Origin: an uncultured Oscillibacter sp.
GTDB taxonomy: Bacteria > Bacillota > Clostridia > Oscillospirales > Oscillospiraceae
Assembly: GCA_900551885.1 (NCBI GenBank)
Contig: URXS01000016.1
Location: forward strand, 1 to 27,764
Direction: 5' to 3'
DNA: 27,764 bases
Part shown: positions 14,274-22,475 of the stretch, piece after piece
How positions within the stretch are numbered: the stretch's first letter is position 1
Layout of the letters: every line of letters begins with the position of its first letter
Position numbers and translations under genes: made by a program
Notes under the pieces: model-generated
What the model was told of the DNA's origin: nothing
The model's database searches: none
Seen by the model: the letters and a program-made list of their open reading frames with translations, nothing else

Positions 14274-15764
14274 TCAGGCGCCCAGTTTTTCCAGGCCCAG
14301 CCGCAGGCGGCGCAGGGTCTCGTCTTTACCGAGGATGTGGCAGATCTCCACGGCGCCGCCGGGAGTCACCAGCTTGCCGGCGGCGGCGATGCGCACCGGC
14401 CACATGAGGGTGGCGTTCTTCACACCCAAGGATTCCGCCAGGCCGATCAGGCAGTCGTGAACGGTGTCCTGGGTCCAGTCGGTGAGATTCTCCAGAGCGG
14501 GGATGACCGCCTGGAGCATCCGGGCGGAGACTTCGCTGTCGGTCTTGGATTTCTTATTGGTGAAGAAAGCCACATCGTAGTCTGGCAGGGCATCGAAGAA
14601 GTCCACTTTTTCGGGGATTTCCGTCAGCTTTTCGCACCGGGCCTGGAGCAAAGCCGCCACAGCGGAGACGTCGATGGCGGGGTTCTTCACGCTCTGACGG
14701 ATATAGGGCTCCGCCACCTTGGCGAAGGCCTCCGGCGCCATGGCACGGAGATACGTTGCGTTGAAATAGGTCAGCTTGTCGATATCGAAGATGGCCGGGG
14801 ACTTGGAGATGCCGGCGATGTCGAAGGCATCCACCAGTTCGCTCAGGGAGAAGATCTCCTGCTCGCCCAGCTCACCCTTGGGGGCCCAGCCCAGCAGCGC
14901 CACGTAGTTCAAAATGGCGTCGGTGAGATAACCCTGGTCCCGCAGGTCCTCATAGGAGGGGTCCCCGTGGCGCTTGGACATCTTGTTGTGCTGGTCCCGC
15001 ATGACGGGAGAGCAGTGGACGTAGGTGGGGATGTCCCAGCCGAAAGCCTCGTACAGCAGATTGTACTTGGGGGCGGAGCTGAGGTACTCGCTGCCCCGGA
15101 CCACATGGGTGATGCCCATCAGGTGGTCATCGATGACGTTGGCGAAGTTATAGGTGGGCAGGCCGTCCCGCTTGAGAAGCACCTGGTCGTCCAGGGTCTT
15201 GTTCTCCACGGTGATGTCGCCGAAGGAGACGTCGTGGAAAGTGGTGGTGCCCTCATGGGGAATCCGCTGGCGGATGACCCAGGGTTTGCCGGCGGCCAGA
15301 TTGGCCTGGACTTCCTCGGGAGTCAGGTCGCGGCAGGGATCGTCGCCCCGGGAGAAGTCGCCGGAGTCCTCCTCGGACTCGGTCTTTTCGCAGAAGCAGT
15401 AGTAGGCGGCGCCTTTTTCCACCAGCAACTGGGCGTAAGGGAGATACAGGTCACGACGCTCCGACTGGATATAGGGTCCCACGGGGCCGCCCACGTCGGG
15501 GCCCTCGTCGTGGGTGAGGCCGCACTCGGCCATGGTGCGGTAGATGACCTCGGTGGCGCCCTCCACCTGACGGACCTGATCGGTGTCCTCAATCCGCAGA
15601 ATGAAGGTGCCGCCGGCGTGCCGGGCGATCAGCCAGGTGTACAGAGCGGTGCGCAGATTTCCCACGTGCATGTAGCCGGTGGGGGAGGGGGCAAACCGGG
15701 TGCGGACCTTCCCCTTGGGAATCCGGGCCTCCATTGCCTCAAAAAAAGCGGTGTCCATTGCCAT
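14274..15764 (-). CDS. gltX: glutamate--tRNA ligase
   Basis: A class I aminoacyl-tRNA synthetase of 496 residues. RFAPSPTGYMHVGNLRTALY holds the HIGH motif (HVGN, residues 33-36), and KMSKR is at 261-265. LRIEDTDQ, the zinc-region-like CFCEKTESEEDS and the C-terminal helical anticodon-binding half are present. Three ATGs lie near the start. GGAGG is 7 bases from the ATG at 15764 but only 1 base from the ATG two codons upstream, so 15764 is chosen. Whether it is discriminating (tRNA-Glu only) or also charges tRNA-Gln, needing GatCAB, cannot be told here. The leader is about 38 bases, too short for a T-box. Confidence 0.96.
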   Translation of the reverse strand: MAMDTAFFEAMEARIPKGKVRTRFAPSPTGYMHVGNLRTALYTWLIARHAGGTFILRIEDTDQVRQVEGATEVIYRTMAECGLTHDEGPDVGGPVGPYIQSERRDLYLPYAQLLVEKGAAYYCFCEKTESEEDSGDFSRGDDPCRDLTPEEVQANLAAGKPWVIRQRIPHEGTTTFHDVSFGDITVENKTLDDQVLLKRDGLPTYNFANVIDDHLMGITHVVRGSEYLSSAPKYNLLYEAFGWDIPTYVHCSPVMRDQHNKMSKRHGDPSYEDLRDQGYLTDAILNYVALLGWAPKGELGEQEIFSLSELVDAFDIAGISKSPAIFDIDKLTYFNATYLRAMAPEAFAKVAEPYIRQSVKNPAIDVSAVAALLQARCEKLTEIPEKVDFFDALPDYDVAFFTNKKSKTDSEVSARMLQAVIPALENLTDWTQDTVHDCLIGLAESLGVKNATLMWPVRIAAAGKLVTPGGAVEICHILGKDETLRRLRLGLEKLGA

Positions 15765-15808
15765 GAACATACCTCCGTTTGGAAAGTTATTGTAAAACAA
15801 CACGATAC

Positions 15809-15837
15809 ATTATCCCTTGATTGCCGGGGAATGTCAA
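15809..15837 (-). promoter_or_regulatory. promoter of gltX-asnA
   Basis: On the minus strand TTGACA (15837-15832), 17 bases, GATAAT (15814-15809): a perfect -35 and a five-of-six -10. Confidence 0.85.
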
Positions 15838-15933
15838 GGCTGGGTCCGCGGTTTTTCCAGGGGACAGATACATTTTTTTACCTTTTTAAAGAAAAGAGGC
15901 GTATTTCTCCCACTGGATGGAAGGGAAAAGACG

Positions 15934-15962
15934 TTGCGCGCCTTGGGAAAAAACGGTATAAT
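15934..15962 (+). promoter_or_regulatory. promoter of the exported X2-like protein gene
   Basis: TTGCGC (15934-15939), 17 bases, TATAAT (15957-15962). Transcription should start near 15969, so the in-frame ATG at 15971 would be almost leaderless. This argues for the start at 16022. Confidence 0.7.
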
Positions 15963-16021
15963 CCAAACATATGAGTGCGGCTGAAGCCGCGGAAGCACCC
16001 GAGAAAGGGCGGACAAGAGAG

Positions 16022-17269
16022 ATGAAAGTCATCAAACGGATTCTGGGTACCATTCCGGTGCTGCTGGTAGTCGCTGTGCTGGGCGGCGCGGTCTACCTGG
16101 GGATGCATCCCGAGGCAGGCCAGGAGCTCCGGGCACTGGCGGAGGAGAAGCTGAGCGGAACACTGCCCATCTTTGAGGATGCTCCCACCCTGGAGCTGGC
16201 TACGGAGCTGGAGCAGCCGGTGATGTCCTATGCGTGCCCCAAGGACCTGGTGGAGCCGGTGGTGGGTGTGACCGTCTCCTGCGATTTTCCGGACCCGGTA
16301 TACACCTGGTTCCGGGATGTGGACGGAGATCTGTGGATCCTCTGTCCCAATATGGGCTATGACTGCCAGTCCGGGGAGGCCTTTATCGCCGGACAGCAGG
16401 GCATCGTGAAGCGGATGGATACCGGTGTGTGCGCCCTGGACGCGGCCCGGGGGGAGATCCGCGTACCCCGGGAGGTGCTGGCGGAGCTGCCGGAGGGAGA
16501 CTATTGGCTGGGGGTGCGGGTTTTTCCCTGCGGAGAGGATTATTACATGACGGTCCCATTGTGCCTGCGGGACGAGGCTTCCTTCCGCTCGCCCCAGGTG
16601 GGCTTGGCCACCCGGGGCGTGAACAACTGTGTCCTGTATGCGCAGGATGAAGGCGGGGAGCTGCCTCTCCACCTCTACAACCTAGGGGAGAACCGGGTCA
16701 CCCGGGTGTGCACGCTGGAAAGACCGCCCATAACGGATATCTACAACGCGATCCCCTTGTCGGAGGAGGACTACGAGATTTCCGCCGACGGCCACACCGT
16801 CACGCTGACGGAAGCATTTTTGAAAGACCGCACCCCGCGGACCCTCACTTACTTCCGCTTTGAGCTGGGGGACGGCACCTATATCGACACCACCGTGGGG
16901 AGCGACTGGGAAGTGTATCTCCTTCCCTATGAGGGAGACTACGACTTGCCCTACATTCACGGTCCCTACACCTACTCCGCCTCCTCCGGGGAGGACTATG
17001 TGCTTACCTACCATCTGGGCGACGCCTCGGTCGCCGATTTCGGCGATGCAGGAATCGTCTTTGCCCTGCCCGGCGGTATCATGGAAGAGAAATTTGCCTT
17101 GAGATTTGACCCCGAGGCTGTGGGGGAGGACGGGACCTATGTGATTCCTGCCTCCATTTTTCAAGAGGCCGCCGCCCGGGGCTGTGATTATTATCTTGTC
17201 ATTCAGGGGTTTTATGTTTCCGCCACCGGCTGGATCACGGCCTCCTACTCCGGACGTCTGGTGCCGTGA
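16022..17269 (+). CDS. secreted or membrane-anchored protein of unknown function with an X2/Ig-like segment
   Basis: A protein of 415 residues. MKVIKRILGTIPVLLVVAVLGGAVYLG gives a basic start and one hydrophobic segment (about 8-27), a signal anchor or uncleaved signal; no lipobox cysteine is seen. The rest is acidic, rich in aromatic residues and strand-like, so probably extracytoplasmic. Residues about 240-293 (EEDYEISADGHTVTLTEAFL, then TLTYFRFELGDGTY) resemble the X2/Ig-like modules of clostridial surface proteins, which have the pattern DYxxxGxTVTLxxxxL...LTFxFxxG. Several cysteines could form disulphides. Start choice: ATG 16022 has only a weak GA-rich site; ATG 15971 is in frame but sits right at the predicted transcription start. 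It lies 113 bases before trpS, which has its own promoter. Function not recognised. Confidence 0.65.
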   Translation: MKVIKRILGTIPVLLVVAVLGGAVYLGMHPEAGQELRALAEEKLSGTLPIFEDAPTLELATELEQPVMSYACPKDLVEPVVGVTVSCDFPDPVYTWFRDVDGDLWILCPNMGYDCQSGEAFIAGQQGIVKRMDTGVCALDAARGEIRVPREVLAELPEGDYWLGVRVFPCGEDYYMTVPLCLRDEASFRSPQVGLATRGVNNCVLYAQDEGGELPLHLYNLGENRVTRVCTLERPPITDIYNAIPLSEEDYEISADGHTVTLTEAFLKDRTPRTLTYFRFELGDGTYIDTTVGSDWEVYLLPYEGDYDLPYIHGPYTYSASSGEDYVLTYHLGDASVADFGDAGIVFALPGGIMEEKFALRFDPEAVGEDGTYVIPASIFQEAAARGCDYYLVIQGFYVSATGWITASYSGRLVP

Positions 17270-17288
17270 GGAATGTCAGAAATGCTGA

Positions 17289-17317
17289 TTGCACTTTTCT
17301 CATGGGCGTGCTATACT
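17289..17317 (+). promoter_or_regulatory. promoter of the trpS operon
   Basis: TTGCAC (17289-17294), 17 bases, TATACT (17312-17317). The leader to the trpS ATG is about 58 bases, too short for a tryptophan T-box. Confidence 0.8.
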
Positions 17318-17382
17318 TTATAAGTTAAATTGCGCCCATGTCTGATGGACGCGTCCAATACACGATACGAGGTGTTCCTGTT

Positions 17383-18390
17383 ATGGAAAGCACAGTACAG
17401 AAAAAACGCATTTTAAGCGGCATCCAGCCCTCCGGTGACCTGACCCTGGGCTCTTATCTGGGGGCCATCAAGAACTGGGCGGCGCTGGCCGATCAGTACG
17501 ACTGCTACTATATGCTGGCGGATATGCACACCATTACCGTTCGCCAGGACCCTGCGGCCCTGCGGCGCCACACCCTGACCCAGGTGGCGGCCTACATCGC
17601 CAGCGGCCTGGACCCGGAGAAGAATGTCCTCTTCGTACAGTCCCATGTGCCTGCCCACGCCCAACTGGGTTGGGTGCTGGACTGCTACACCATGTTCGGT
17701 GAGCTCAGCCGTATGACCCAGTTCAAGGACAAGTCCGCCAAGAACGCCGACAACATCAACGCCGGCCTCTTCACCTATCCGGCCCTGATGGCCGCGGACA
17801 TCCTGCTGTACCAGGCGGACCTGGTGCCGGTGGGCGGTGACCAGAAACAGCATGTGGAGATCTGCCGGGATATCGCCAACCGCTTCAACGGGATTTACGG
17901 GGACGTGTTCAAGCTCCCCGAGCCCTATATCCCCCAGGTGGGCGCCCGGGTCATGAGCCTGACTACGCCCGAGAGCAAGATGAGCAAGTCCGACAAGGAC
18001 CAGAACGGCTGCGTCTATATGCTGGAAAAGCCCGAGGACATCATGCGCAAGTTCAAAAAGGCCGTCACGGACTCCGACGCCTGCGTCCGCTACGATAAGG
18101 AGTCGAAGCCCGGTGTATCCAACCTGATGCAGATCTACTCCGTGGCCACCGGCCGCACCTTCGAGGAGATCGAGGCGGAGTTTGCCGGCAGAGGTTACGG
18201 CGACTTCAAAAAGGCTGTGGGCGAGGCCGTGGTGGAGCTGCTGCGGCCCATCCGGGAGGAGACCGAGCGGCTGCTGGCCGATAAGGCGTATTTGGAGAGC
18301 GTGTACCGCGCCGGCGCCGAAAAGGCCGCCTATGTTGCCAACCGTACCCTCTCCAAGGTCTATAAAAAAGTGGGCTTCCTGCCCCGCTGA
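17383..18390 (+). CDS. trpS: tryptophan--tRNA ligase
   Basis: A 335-residue class I synthetase of normal bacterial length. RILSGIQPSGDLTLGSYLGAI holds the HIGH-equivalent (TLGSYLG within residues 16-27), and KMSKS is at 199-203. The tryptophan-site region CYYMLADMHTITVRQDP, the QSHVPAHAQLGWVLDCYTMFGELSRM block and PVGGDQKQHVEICRDIA are diagnostic. The frame opens at 17338 but ATG 17383 has CGAGGTG 8 bases upstream and gives the correct N-terminus. It leads a plus-strand unit with tagO-like, wecB-like and lolA-like genes; the next start is only 15 bases from its stop. Confidence 0.97.
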   Translation: MESTVQKKRILSGIQPSGDLTLGSYLGAIKNWAALADQYDCYYMLADMHTITVRQDPAALRRHTLTQVAAYIASGLDPEKNVLFVQSHVPAHAQLGWVLDCYTMFGELSRMTQFKDKSAKNADNINAGLFTYPALMAADILLYQADLVPVGGDQKQHVEICRDIANRFNGIYGDVFKLPEPYIPQVGARVMSLTTPESKMSKSDKDQNGCVYMLEKPEDIMRKFKKAVTDSDACVRYDKESKPGVSNLMQIYSVATGRTFEEIEAEFAGRGYGDFKKAVGEAVVELLRPIREETERLLADKAYLESVYRAGAEKAAYVANRTLSKVYKKVGFLPR

Positions 18391-18405
18391 CGGAGGATGT
18401 GCGCA

Positions 18406-19569
18406 ATGGAGCTTGAAAACCGTCTGATCGCCTTTGTGCTGCTGGCACTGCTGGTGGCTCTGGTGGTCAGCTTCCTGACCACACCGGTGGTGAAGACTTT
18501 CGCCTACAAGGTGGGTGCCATCGACGTGCCCAAAGACGCCCGCCGGATGCACAAGGTGCCCATCCCGCGGTTGGGGGGCCTGGCCATCTTTATCGGCTTC
18601 ATGGTGGGTATCCTGCTGTTCGTTCAGTTCACCCCGGAGATGAAGAGCATCCTGTTGGGCGCGGTCATCATTGTGGTGCTGGGCGTGGTGGACGATATCA
18701 CTCCGCTGCCCGCCCTGCTGAAATTCGTGGTGCAGATCGTGGCCGCCGTCATTCCAGCCACCCACGGAGTGGTGATCCAGGCCTTCTCCAACCCCAATGT
18801 CTTTTCGGACAACCTGTACTGGGTGCTGGGCTGGCTGTCGGTGCCGGTGACGGTGCTGTGGATCGTGGCCATCACCAACTCCGTGAACCTGATCGATGGA
18901 CTGGACGGCTTGGCCAACGGCGTATCCGCCATCTCCGCCACCACCATGCTGGTCATCGCCTTGGTGACCCAACAGGAGCAGGTGGCCATTGTCCTGGCGG
19001 CACTGGTGGGGGCCTGCGTGGGGTTCATGCCCTATAATATGAACCCCGCCAAAATGTTCATGGGGGACACCGGCGCCACCTTCCTGGGCTATATCCTGGC
19101 CACCATGTCCATCCAGGGCCTGTTCAAGTATTACGCCGTCATTACCTTTGTGGTGCCTTTCCTCATTCTGGGCCTGCCCATCTTCGACACCACCTTCGCT
19201 TTCATCCGCCGCATCGCCCACGGCCAGAGCCCCATGCACGCCGACCGGGGCCACATCCACCACCGGCTCATCGACATGGGCCTCAATCAGAAGCAGGCGG
19301 TGGCCACGCTGTATGTGATCTCCGCCATCCTGGGCCTTTCCGCCGTGGTCCTCACCACCGGCGGGGAGGAGAAGGCCATGCTGCTGTTTGCGGCCCTGTG
19401 TATCGTGGCGGCGGTGGCCGCCCGGGTGGTGTTCCCCAAGGAGGTCCGGGAGGAGCTTCACGAGGAGCTGGAGGAGCTGAAGGAGCACGGCCACCACGAC
19501 CACCATCACAGCCAGCCCCCGACCGGCCAGGACCCCAATCCCGGCGGTGACGGAGGCAAGGAGGAGTAA
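18406..19569 (+). CDS. undecaprenyl-phosphate GlcNAc-1-phosphate transferase (TagO/WecA family) with His-rich tail
   Basis: A 387-residue polytopic membrane protein of the MraY/WecA superfamily with about ten or eleven helices. DVPKDARRMHKVPIPRLGG (40-58) is the first cytoplasmic loop, NSVNLIDGLDGLANG (from 158) the Mg2+-binding block, NPAKMFMGDTGATFLGY the second aspartate block, and ADRGHIHHRLIDMG the HIHH loop that marks the WecA/TagO branch and nucleotide-sugar choice. It would load GlcNAc-1-P onto undecaprenyl phosphate, the first step of teichoic acid or other polymer synthesis. The last 40 residues form an acidic helix, then HGHHDHHH (361-368) and a Pro/Gly tail, unlike the core family. 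ATG 18406 has GGAGG 9 bases upstream; an ATG at 18397 overlaps that site. Its stop touches the next gene. Confidence 0.93.
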   Translation: MELENRLIAFVLLALLVALVVSFLTTPVVKTFAYKVGAIDVPKDARRMHKVPIPRLGGLAIFIGFMVGILLFVQFTPEMKSILLGAVIIVVLGVVDDITPLPALLKFVVQIVAAVIPATHGVVIQAFSNPNVFSDNLYWVLGWLSVPVTVLWIVAITNSVNLIDGLDGLANGVSAISATTMLVIALVTQQEQVAIVLAALVGACVGFMPYNMNPAKMFMGDTGATFLGYILATMSIQGLFKYYAVITFVVPFLILGLPIFDTTFAFIRRIAHGQSPMHADRGHIHHRLIDMGLNQKQAVATLYVISAILGLSAVVLTTGGEEKAMLLFAALCIVAAVAARVVFPKEVREELHEELEELKEHGHHDHHHSQPPTGQDPNPGGDGGKEE

Positions 19570-20712
19570 ATGGAAAAACTGCGTATCATGAGCGTCTTCG
19601 GCACCCGGCCAGAGGCCATCAAGATGTGTCCGTTGGTAAAGGAGCTGGCGTCCCGTCCTGAGATCGAGAGCCTGTGCTGCGTCACCGCCCAGCACCGCCA
19701 GATGCTGGACAGCGTGCTGGAGGTGTTCGGTGTGAAGCCGGACTGGGATTTGGACATCATGACCCCCCGGCAGACTCTGTCCACCATCACCAGCAAGTGC
19801 CTCACCGGTATGGACGAGGCCATCGATACCCTGAAGCCGGACATGATCCTGGTCCACGGGGACACCTCCACCACCTTCGCCGGAGCCCTGTCGGCCTTTT
19901 ACCATCAGGTGCCGGTGGGTCATGTGGAGGCGGGACTTCGAACCTATGACAAGTATTCTCCCTTTCCGGAGGAGATGAACCGCAAGCTGGTGTCCGCCAT
20001 TGCGGATTTGTATTTCTGCCCCACCGTCAACAACAAGAACAACCTCCTGAAGGAGGGCATCACGGAGGGGCTGTTCGTCACCGGCAACACGGTGATCGAC
20101 GCCCTGAAGACCACTGTCCGGGCCGATTACCACTTCTCCACAGAGGAGCTGAACAAGCTGCCCTACGGAGAAAAGAAGATCATCCTTGTCACCTGCCACC
20201 GGCGGGAGAACTACGGTGAGCCCATGAAGAACATCATGCTGGCCCTGCGCCAGATCGCCGAGGAGGACCCGGAGGTGGAGCTGGTGTACCCGGTCCACCT
20301 GAGCCCCGTGGTCCGGGAGGCGGTGGACACGTACCTGCGGGGCGCGCCCCGGGTCCACCTGATCGACCCGCTGCCCGCCGATGAGATGCACAACCTGATG
20401 GCTCGCAGCTATTTGGTGCTGACGGACTCCGGCGGCCTCCAGGAGGAGGCGCCCGCCCTGGGCAAGCCAGTGCTGGTCATGCGCCGGGAGACGGAACGGC
20501 CGGAGGCCGTGGACGCCGGCACCGTGAAGCTGTGCGGCGTGGTCCAGGACGACATCGTCACCATGGCCCAGCGGTTGATTCGGGATCAGGAGGCCTACGG
20601 CCGTATGGCCCACGCGGTCAACCCCTACGGCGACGGCCATGCCTGCCGCCGCATTGCTGACGCCATCCTCTGGCACTTCGGCCGGGGCCAGCGGCCTGCG
20701 GATTTTCAGTAA
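19570..20712 (+). CDS. wecB: UDP-N-acetylglucosamine 2-epimerase (non-hydrolysing)
   Basis: A 380-residue cytosolic GT-B-like enzyme that interconverts UDP-GlcNAc and UDP-ManNAc. SVFGTRPEAIKMCPLVKEL at the N-terminus, VHGDTSTTFAGALSAFY, VGHVEAGLRTYDKYSPFPEE, TCHRRENYGEPM and LTDSGGLQEEAPALGKPVL are all diagnostic. ATG 19570 follows the previous stop directly, with AAGGAGGAG inside the end of the tagO-like gene, so the two are coupled. Together they supply lipid-linked GlcNAc and the ManNAc donor that a TagA-type enzyme would add, the opening of wall teichoic acid linkage-unit synthesis. tagA itself is not in this window. It could also be named mnaA. Confidence 0.95.
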   Translation: MEKLRIMSVFGTRPEAIKMCPLVKELASRPEIESLCCVTAQHRQMLDSVLEVFGVKPDWDLDIMTPRQTLSTITSKCLTGMDEAIDTLKPDMILVHGDTSTTFAGALSAFYHQVPVGHVEAGLRTYDKYSPFPEEMNRKLVSAIADLYFCPTVNNKNNLLKEGITEGLFVTGNTVIDALKTTVRADYHFSTEELNKLPYGEKKIILVTCHRRENYGEPMKNIMLALRQIAEEDPEVELVYPVHLSPVVREAVDTYLRGAPRVHLIDPLPADEMHNLMARSYLVLTDSGGLQEEAPALGKPVLVMRRETERPEAVDAGTVKLCGVVQDDIVTMAQRLIRDQEAYGRMAHAVNPYGDGHACRRIADAILWHFGRGQRPADFQ

Positions 20713-20745
20713 CGCCCCAGGAGGCGGCCCGAGAGGAGGGACCCC

Positions 20746-21495
20746 ATGGACAAGCGCAGGATGAACCACATTACCGCCGGCTTCATTGTGGTGATGGCGC
20801 TGGTGATCGCCGTCATGTTCGGCAACAATCTGCGGCGTCCGCCTCACGTGGTCCTGCCGGATCCCTCGGACACTGGGGACCAGACAGAAGAAGAGGGAGC
20901 CGGAAGCGGTTCTCTGGCTCTGGTGGAGGTCACACCGGAGACAGTCCAGACCGCCATTGCCACTCTGGACCGGCCCGCGCAGTATCGCCGCAGCATTACC
21001 ATCGAGCAGTTCTGGGACGGTGGAAGTGGCACCTATGAGGTCAATGTCCTGGCCTATGGGCGATGGACCCGGACGGACCGGACCATGCCGGACGGCCGTG
21101 CCCGTCATACCATTACCAACGGGGAGACCACCTATATCTGGTACGATGGTGACCGGGAGGCCTTCAGCGCACCGGCTGCCGGGATCAGTGCCGACAATGA
21201 GCAGACCATCCCTACCTACGAGGATGTACTGGAGCTGCCGGTGGAGGCCATCGCTCAGGCGGACTACCGGGTGATCTCCGAGGTGAACTGCATTTATGTG
21301 GAAACGGGGGAGCTGGCCGGCGGCATCGTCCTGCGGTACTGGGTCAGCGTGGAGACGGGATTGCTGGTGGCTGCCGAGCGAATGGTGGATGGGGAGACCG
21401 TCTACCGCATGGGAGCGCTGACGGTGGACCTGTCAGTCCCCACGGCGGCGGACCTGACTCTGCCGGACGGCACGGTACTGGCTCCGGAGCTGTAA
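20746..21495 (+). CDS. membrane-anchored extracytoplasmic protein, LolA/RseB-like fold suspected
   Basis: A protein of 249 residues. It has a basic N-terminus, one membrane segment (about residues 10-26), a Glu/Ser/Gly linker to about residue 50, and then a strand-rich domain. Phrases such as YEVNVLAYGRWTRTD, HTITNGETTYIWYDGDREAF and YWVSVETGLLVAAERMVDGE recall the curved sheet of LolA/RseB proteins, in which repeated strands carry (W/R)xxxD and the text WV-x-x-ETG-L is typical. This is resemblance only. GAGAGGAGGG lies close to the ATG, 33 bases after the epimerase stop, so it is the last gene of the trpS unit. In a Gram-positive cell it may bind a lipid or lipoteichoic component, or sense envelope state. 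Confidence 0.55.
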   Translation: MDKRRMNHITAGFIVVMALVIAVMFGNNLRRPPHVVLPDPSDTGDQTEEEGAGSGSLALVEVTPETVQTAIATLDRPAQYRRSITIEQFWDGGSGTYEVNVLAYGRWTRTDRTMPDGRARHTITNGETTYIWYDGDREAFSAPAAGISADNEQTIPTYEDVLELPVEAIAQADYRVISEVNCIYVETGELAGGIVLRYWVSVETGLLVAAERMVDGETVYRMGALTVDLSVPTAADLTLPDGTVLAPEL

Positions 21496-21513
21496 AACGC
21501 AATGAGAAAATGT

Positions 21514-21542
21514 AAAATGGAGGCCATATGGCCTCCATTTTT
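21514..21542. terminator. bidirectional terminator between convergent operons
   Basis: The 12-bp stem AAAATGGAGGCC/GGCCTCCATTTT with loop ATAT has a T5 run on the plus side and a T4 run on the minus side. It ends the trpS unit from the left and the small-protein operon from the right. Confidence 0.92.
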
Positions 21543-21546
21543 ATGT

Positions 21547-22038
21547 TTATAAGATCAGCAGCAGGCCCAGGGCCACCAGCAGCTCCTCGTCGGCGTCCTC
21601 CCGGAACAGGAAAAACAGCAACCCCAGCAGCAGCAAATCCCCGGTGTCCACGTTGTCCAGGTGCCACTGGTCCAGAAAGTGCCGCAGAAAGCCTGTCAGG
21701 CCGTCTTTCCGCCCGCCGGAGGGCGGTGGGGGATCGTCAAACCAGGGGCCGCCTCCCCTGGGCGGTGGCTCCCAATGGCCTGAGCCGCCGGAGGGATGCC
21801 CCTGTTCGCCGGGGGTGTGGCCTTGACCGTCCTGGTCCTGGCCGGAGGGATGCCCCTGTCCGTCAGAGGAGCTGTGTCCCTGGCTGCCGTGGTCTTGGCT
21901 AGAGGCGTGCTCCCGGCTGTCCTGATGGTCCTGTCCGCCGCCGGGGTGGGGCTGGCCCTGGACCGGGCGGCGGCCCGGCTCCTCCTCCGGAACCCGGACA
22001 TAGGTTCCGTCGTCGTTGCGCATGTAGCGGTTGTACAT
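21547..22038 (-). CDS. low-complexity Gly/Gln/His/Asp-rich small protein with hydrophobic C-terminus
   Basis: A protein of 163 residues, third gene of the small-protein operon. The N-terminal MYNRYMRNDDGTYVRVPEE is followed by about 65 residues very rich in Gly, Gln, His, Ser and Asp, with GHPSG repeated 18 residues apart (19 identical bases at 21787-21805 and 21841-21859). Then comes a Pro-rich stretch (EPPPRGGGPWFDDPPPP) and a C-terminal block DTGDLLLLGLLFFLFRED followed by EELLVALGLLLIL. The final 35 residues are two hydrophobic stretches split by an acidic turn. I associate this N-/C-terminal pattern with uncharacterised clostridial proteins. GGAGGGGTGAGGG precedes the ATG; the gap to the upstream gene is 3 bases. 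No function is known to me; a coat or envelope-associated role is a guess. Confidence 0.7.
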   Translation of the reverse strand: MYNRYMRNDDGTYVRVPEEEPGRRPVQGQPHPGGGQDHQDSREHASSQDHGSQGHSSSDGQGHPSGQDQDGQGHTPGEQGHPSGGSGHWEPPPRGGGPWFDDPPPPSGGRKDGLTGFLRHFLDQWHLDNVDTGDLLLLGLLFFLFREDADEELLVALGLLLIL

Positions 22039-22041
22039 CCC

Positions 22042-22452
22042 TCACCCCTCCCATCCGGCCAGGAATTTCTTCCCCAGATGGAACAGCCGGGCCAGTTGGA
22101 GCGCCCGCTCCACCTTCTCCTGCCGCTCCGGCTTTAAGTAGGGCCGCAGGGCGTACAGCAGATTCCGGGCATTGGAATCCTGCTGGCCGCCCAGCTCTTG
22201 GATCAGTGGCAGAAGCCGCATCAACAGCTTGGGGTCCACGCCGCCGGCCAGGGAGGACAGCAGGTCGCCGCCGCCGTTTTGCGGCGGCTCCTGATGATGG
22301 TGCTGCGGCGCGGACTGGGGTGGCGGTTCCCGCTGTCCGGCACCGCCACCCTCCTCCGAATTGCCAGACAGGGACTGGGCCAGCCGCATGATCTGGGCCA
22401 TGCTGTCCGGATTGGACAGCAGCTCGTTGAGTTTGTCGTCAAATTCGGCCAC
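22042..22452 (-). CDS. small helical protein of unknown function (middle gene of three)
   Basis: A protein of 136 residues starting at GTG 22452, with AAGGGGG 8 bases upstream. Residues 1-30 are helical (KLNELLSNPDSMAQIMRLAQ). Residues about 33-62 form a Gly/Pro/Gln/His linker with QHHHQ. Residues 65-136 are again helical, with DPKLLMRLLPLIQELGG, NARNLLYALRPYLKPERQEK and LARLFHLGKKFL. No catalytic motif, signal or membrane span is seen. The LxxNPxxMxxIM motif resembles LKANPAMLQSLM in the gene before it, suggesting related helical modules. The function is not recognised. Confidence 0.75.
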   Translation of the reverse strand: MAEFDDKLNELLSNPDSMAQIMRLAQSLSGNSEEGGGAGQREPPPQSAPQHHHQEPPQNGGGDLLSSLAGGVDPKLLMRLLPLIQELGGQQDSNARNLLYALRPYLKPERQEKVERALQLARLFHLGKKFLAGWEG

Positions 22453-22475
22453 GCCCGCGCCCCCTTTCCGTTATA

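Noticed and set aside
15971..16021. Longer N-terminus for the X2-like protein starting at ATG 15971.
   Set aside because: A good TATAAT at 15957-15962 puts the transcription start at the ATG itself, no ribosome binding site exists, and the signal-like segment starts properly at 16022.
17318..17382. Possible T-box riboswitch controlling trpS (and likewise gltX).
   Set aside because: The leaders predicted from good promoters are about 58 and 38 bases, far shorter than a T-box, and no AGGGUGGnACCGCG-type antiterminator is present.
17413..21108. Very long open frame on the minus strand opposite trpS, the tagO-like gene and wecB.
   Set aside because: It is a shadow of GC-rich codon bias in the plus-strand genes. 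Its composition (His, Gln, Gly, Val-rich) has no family motif, while the opposite strand encodes clear families throughout.
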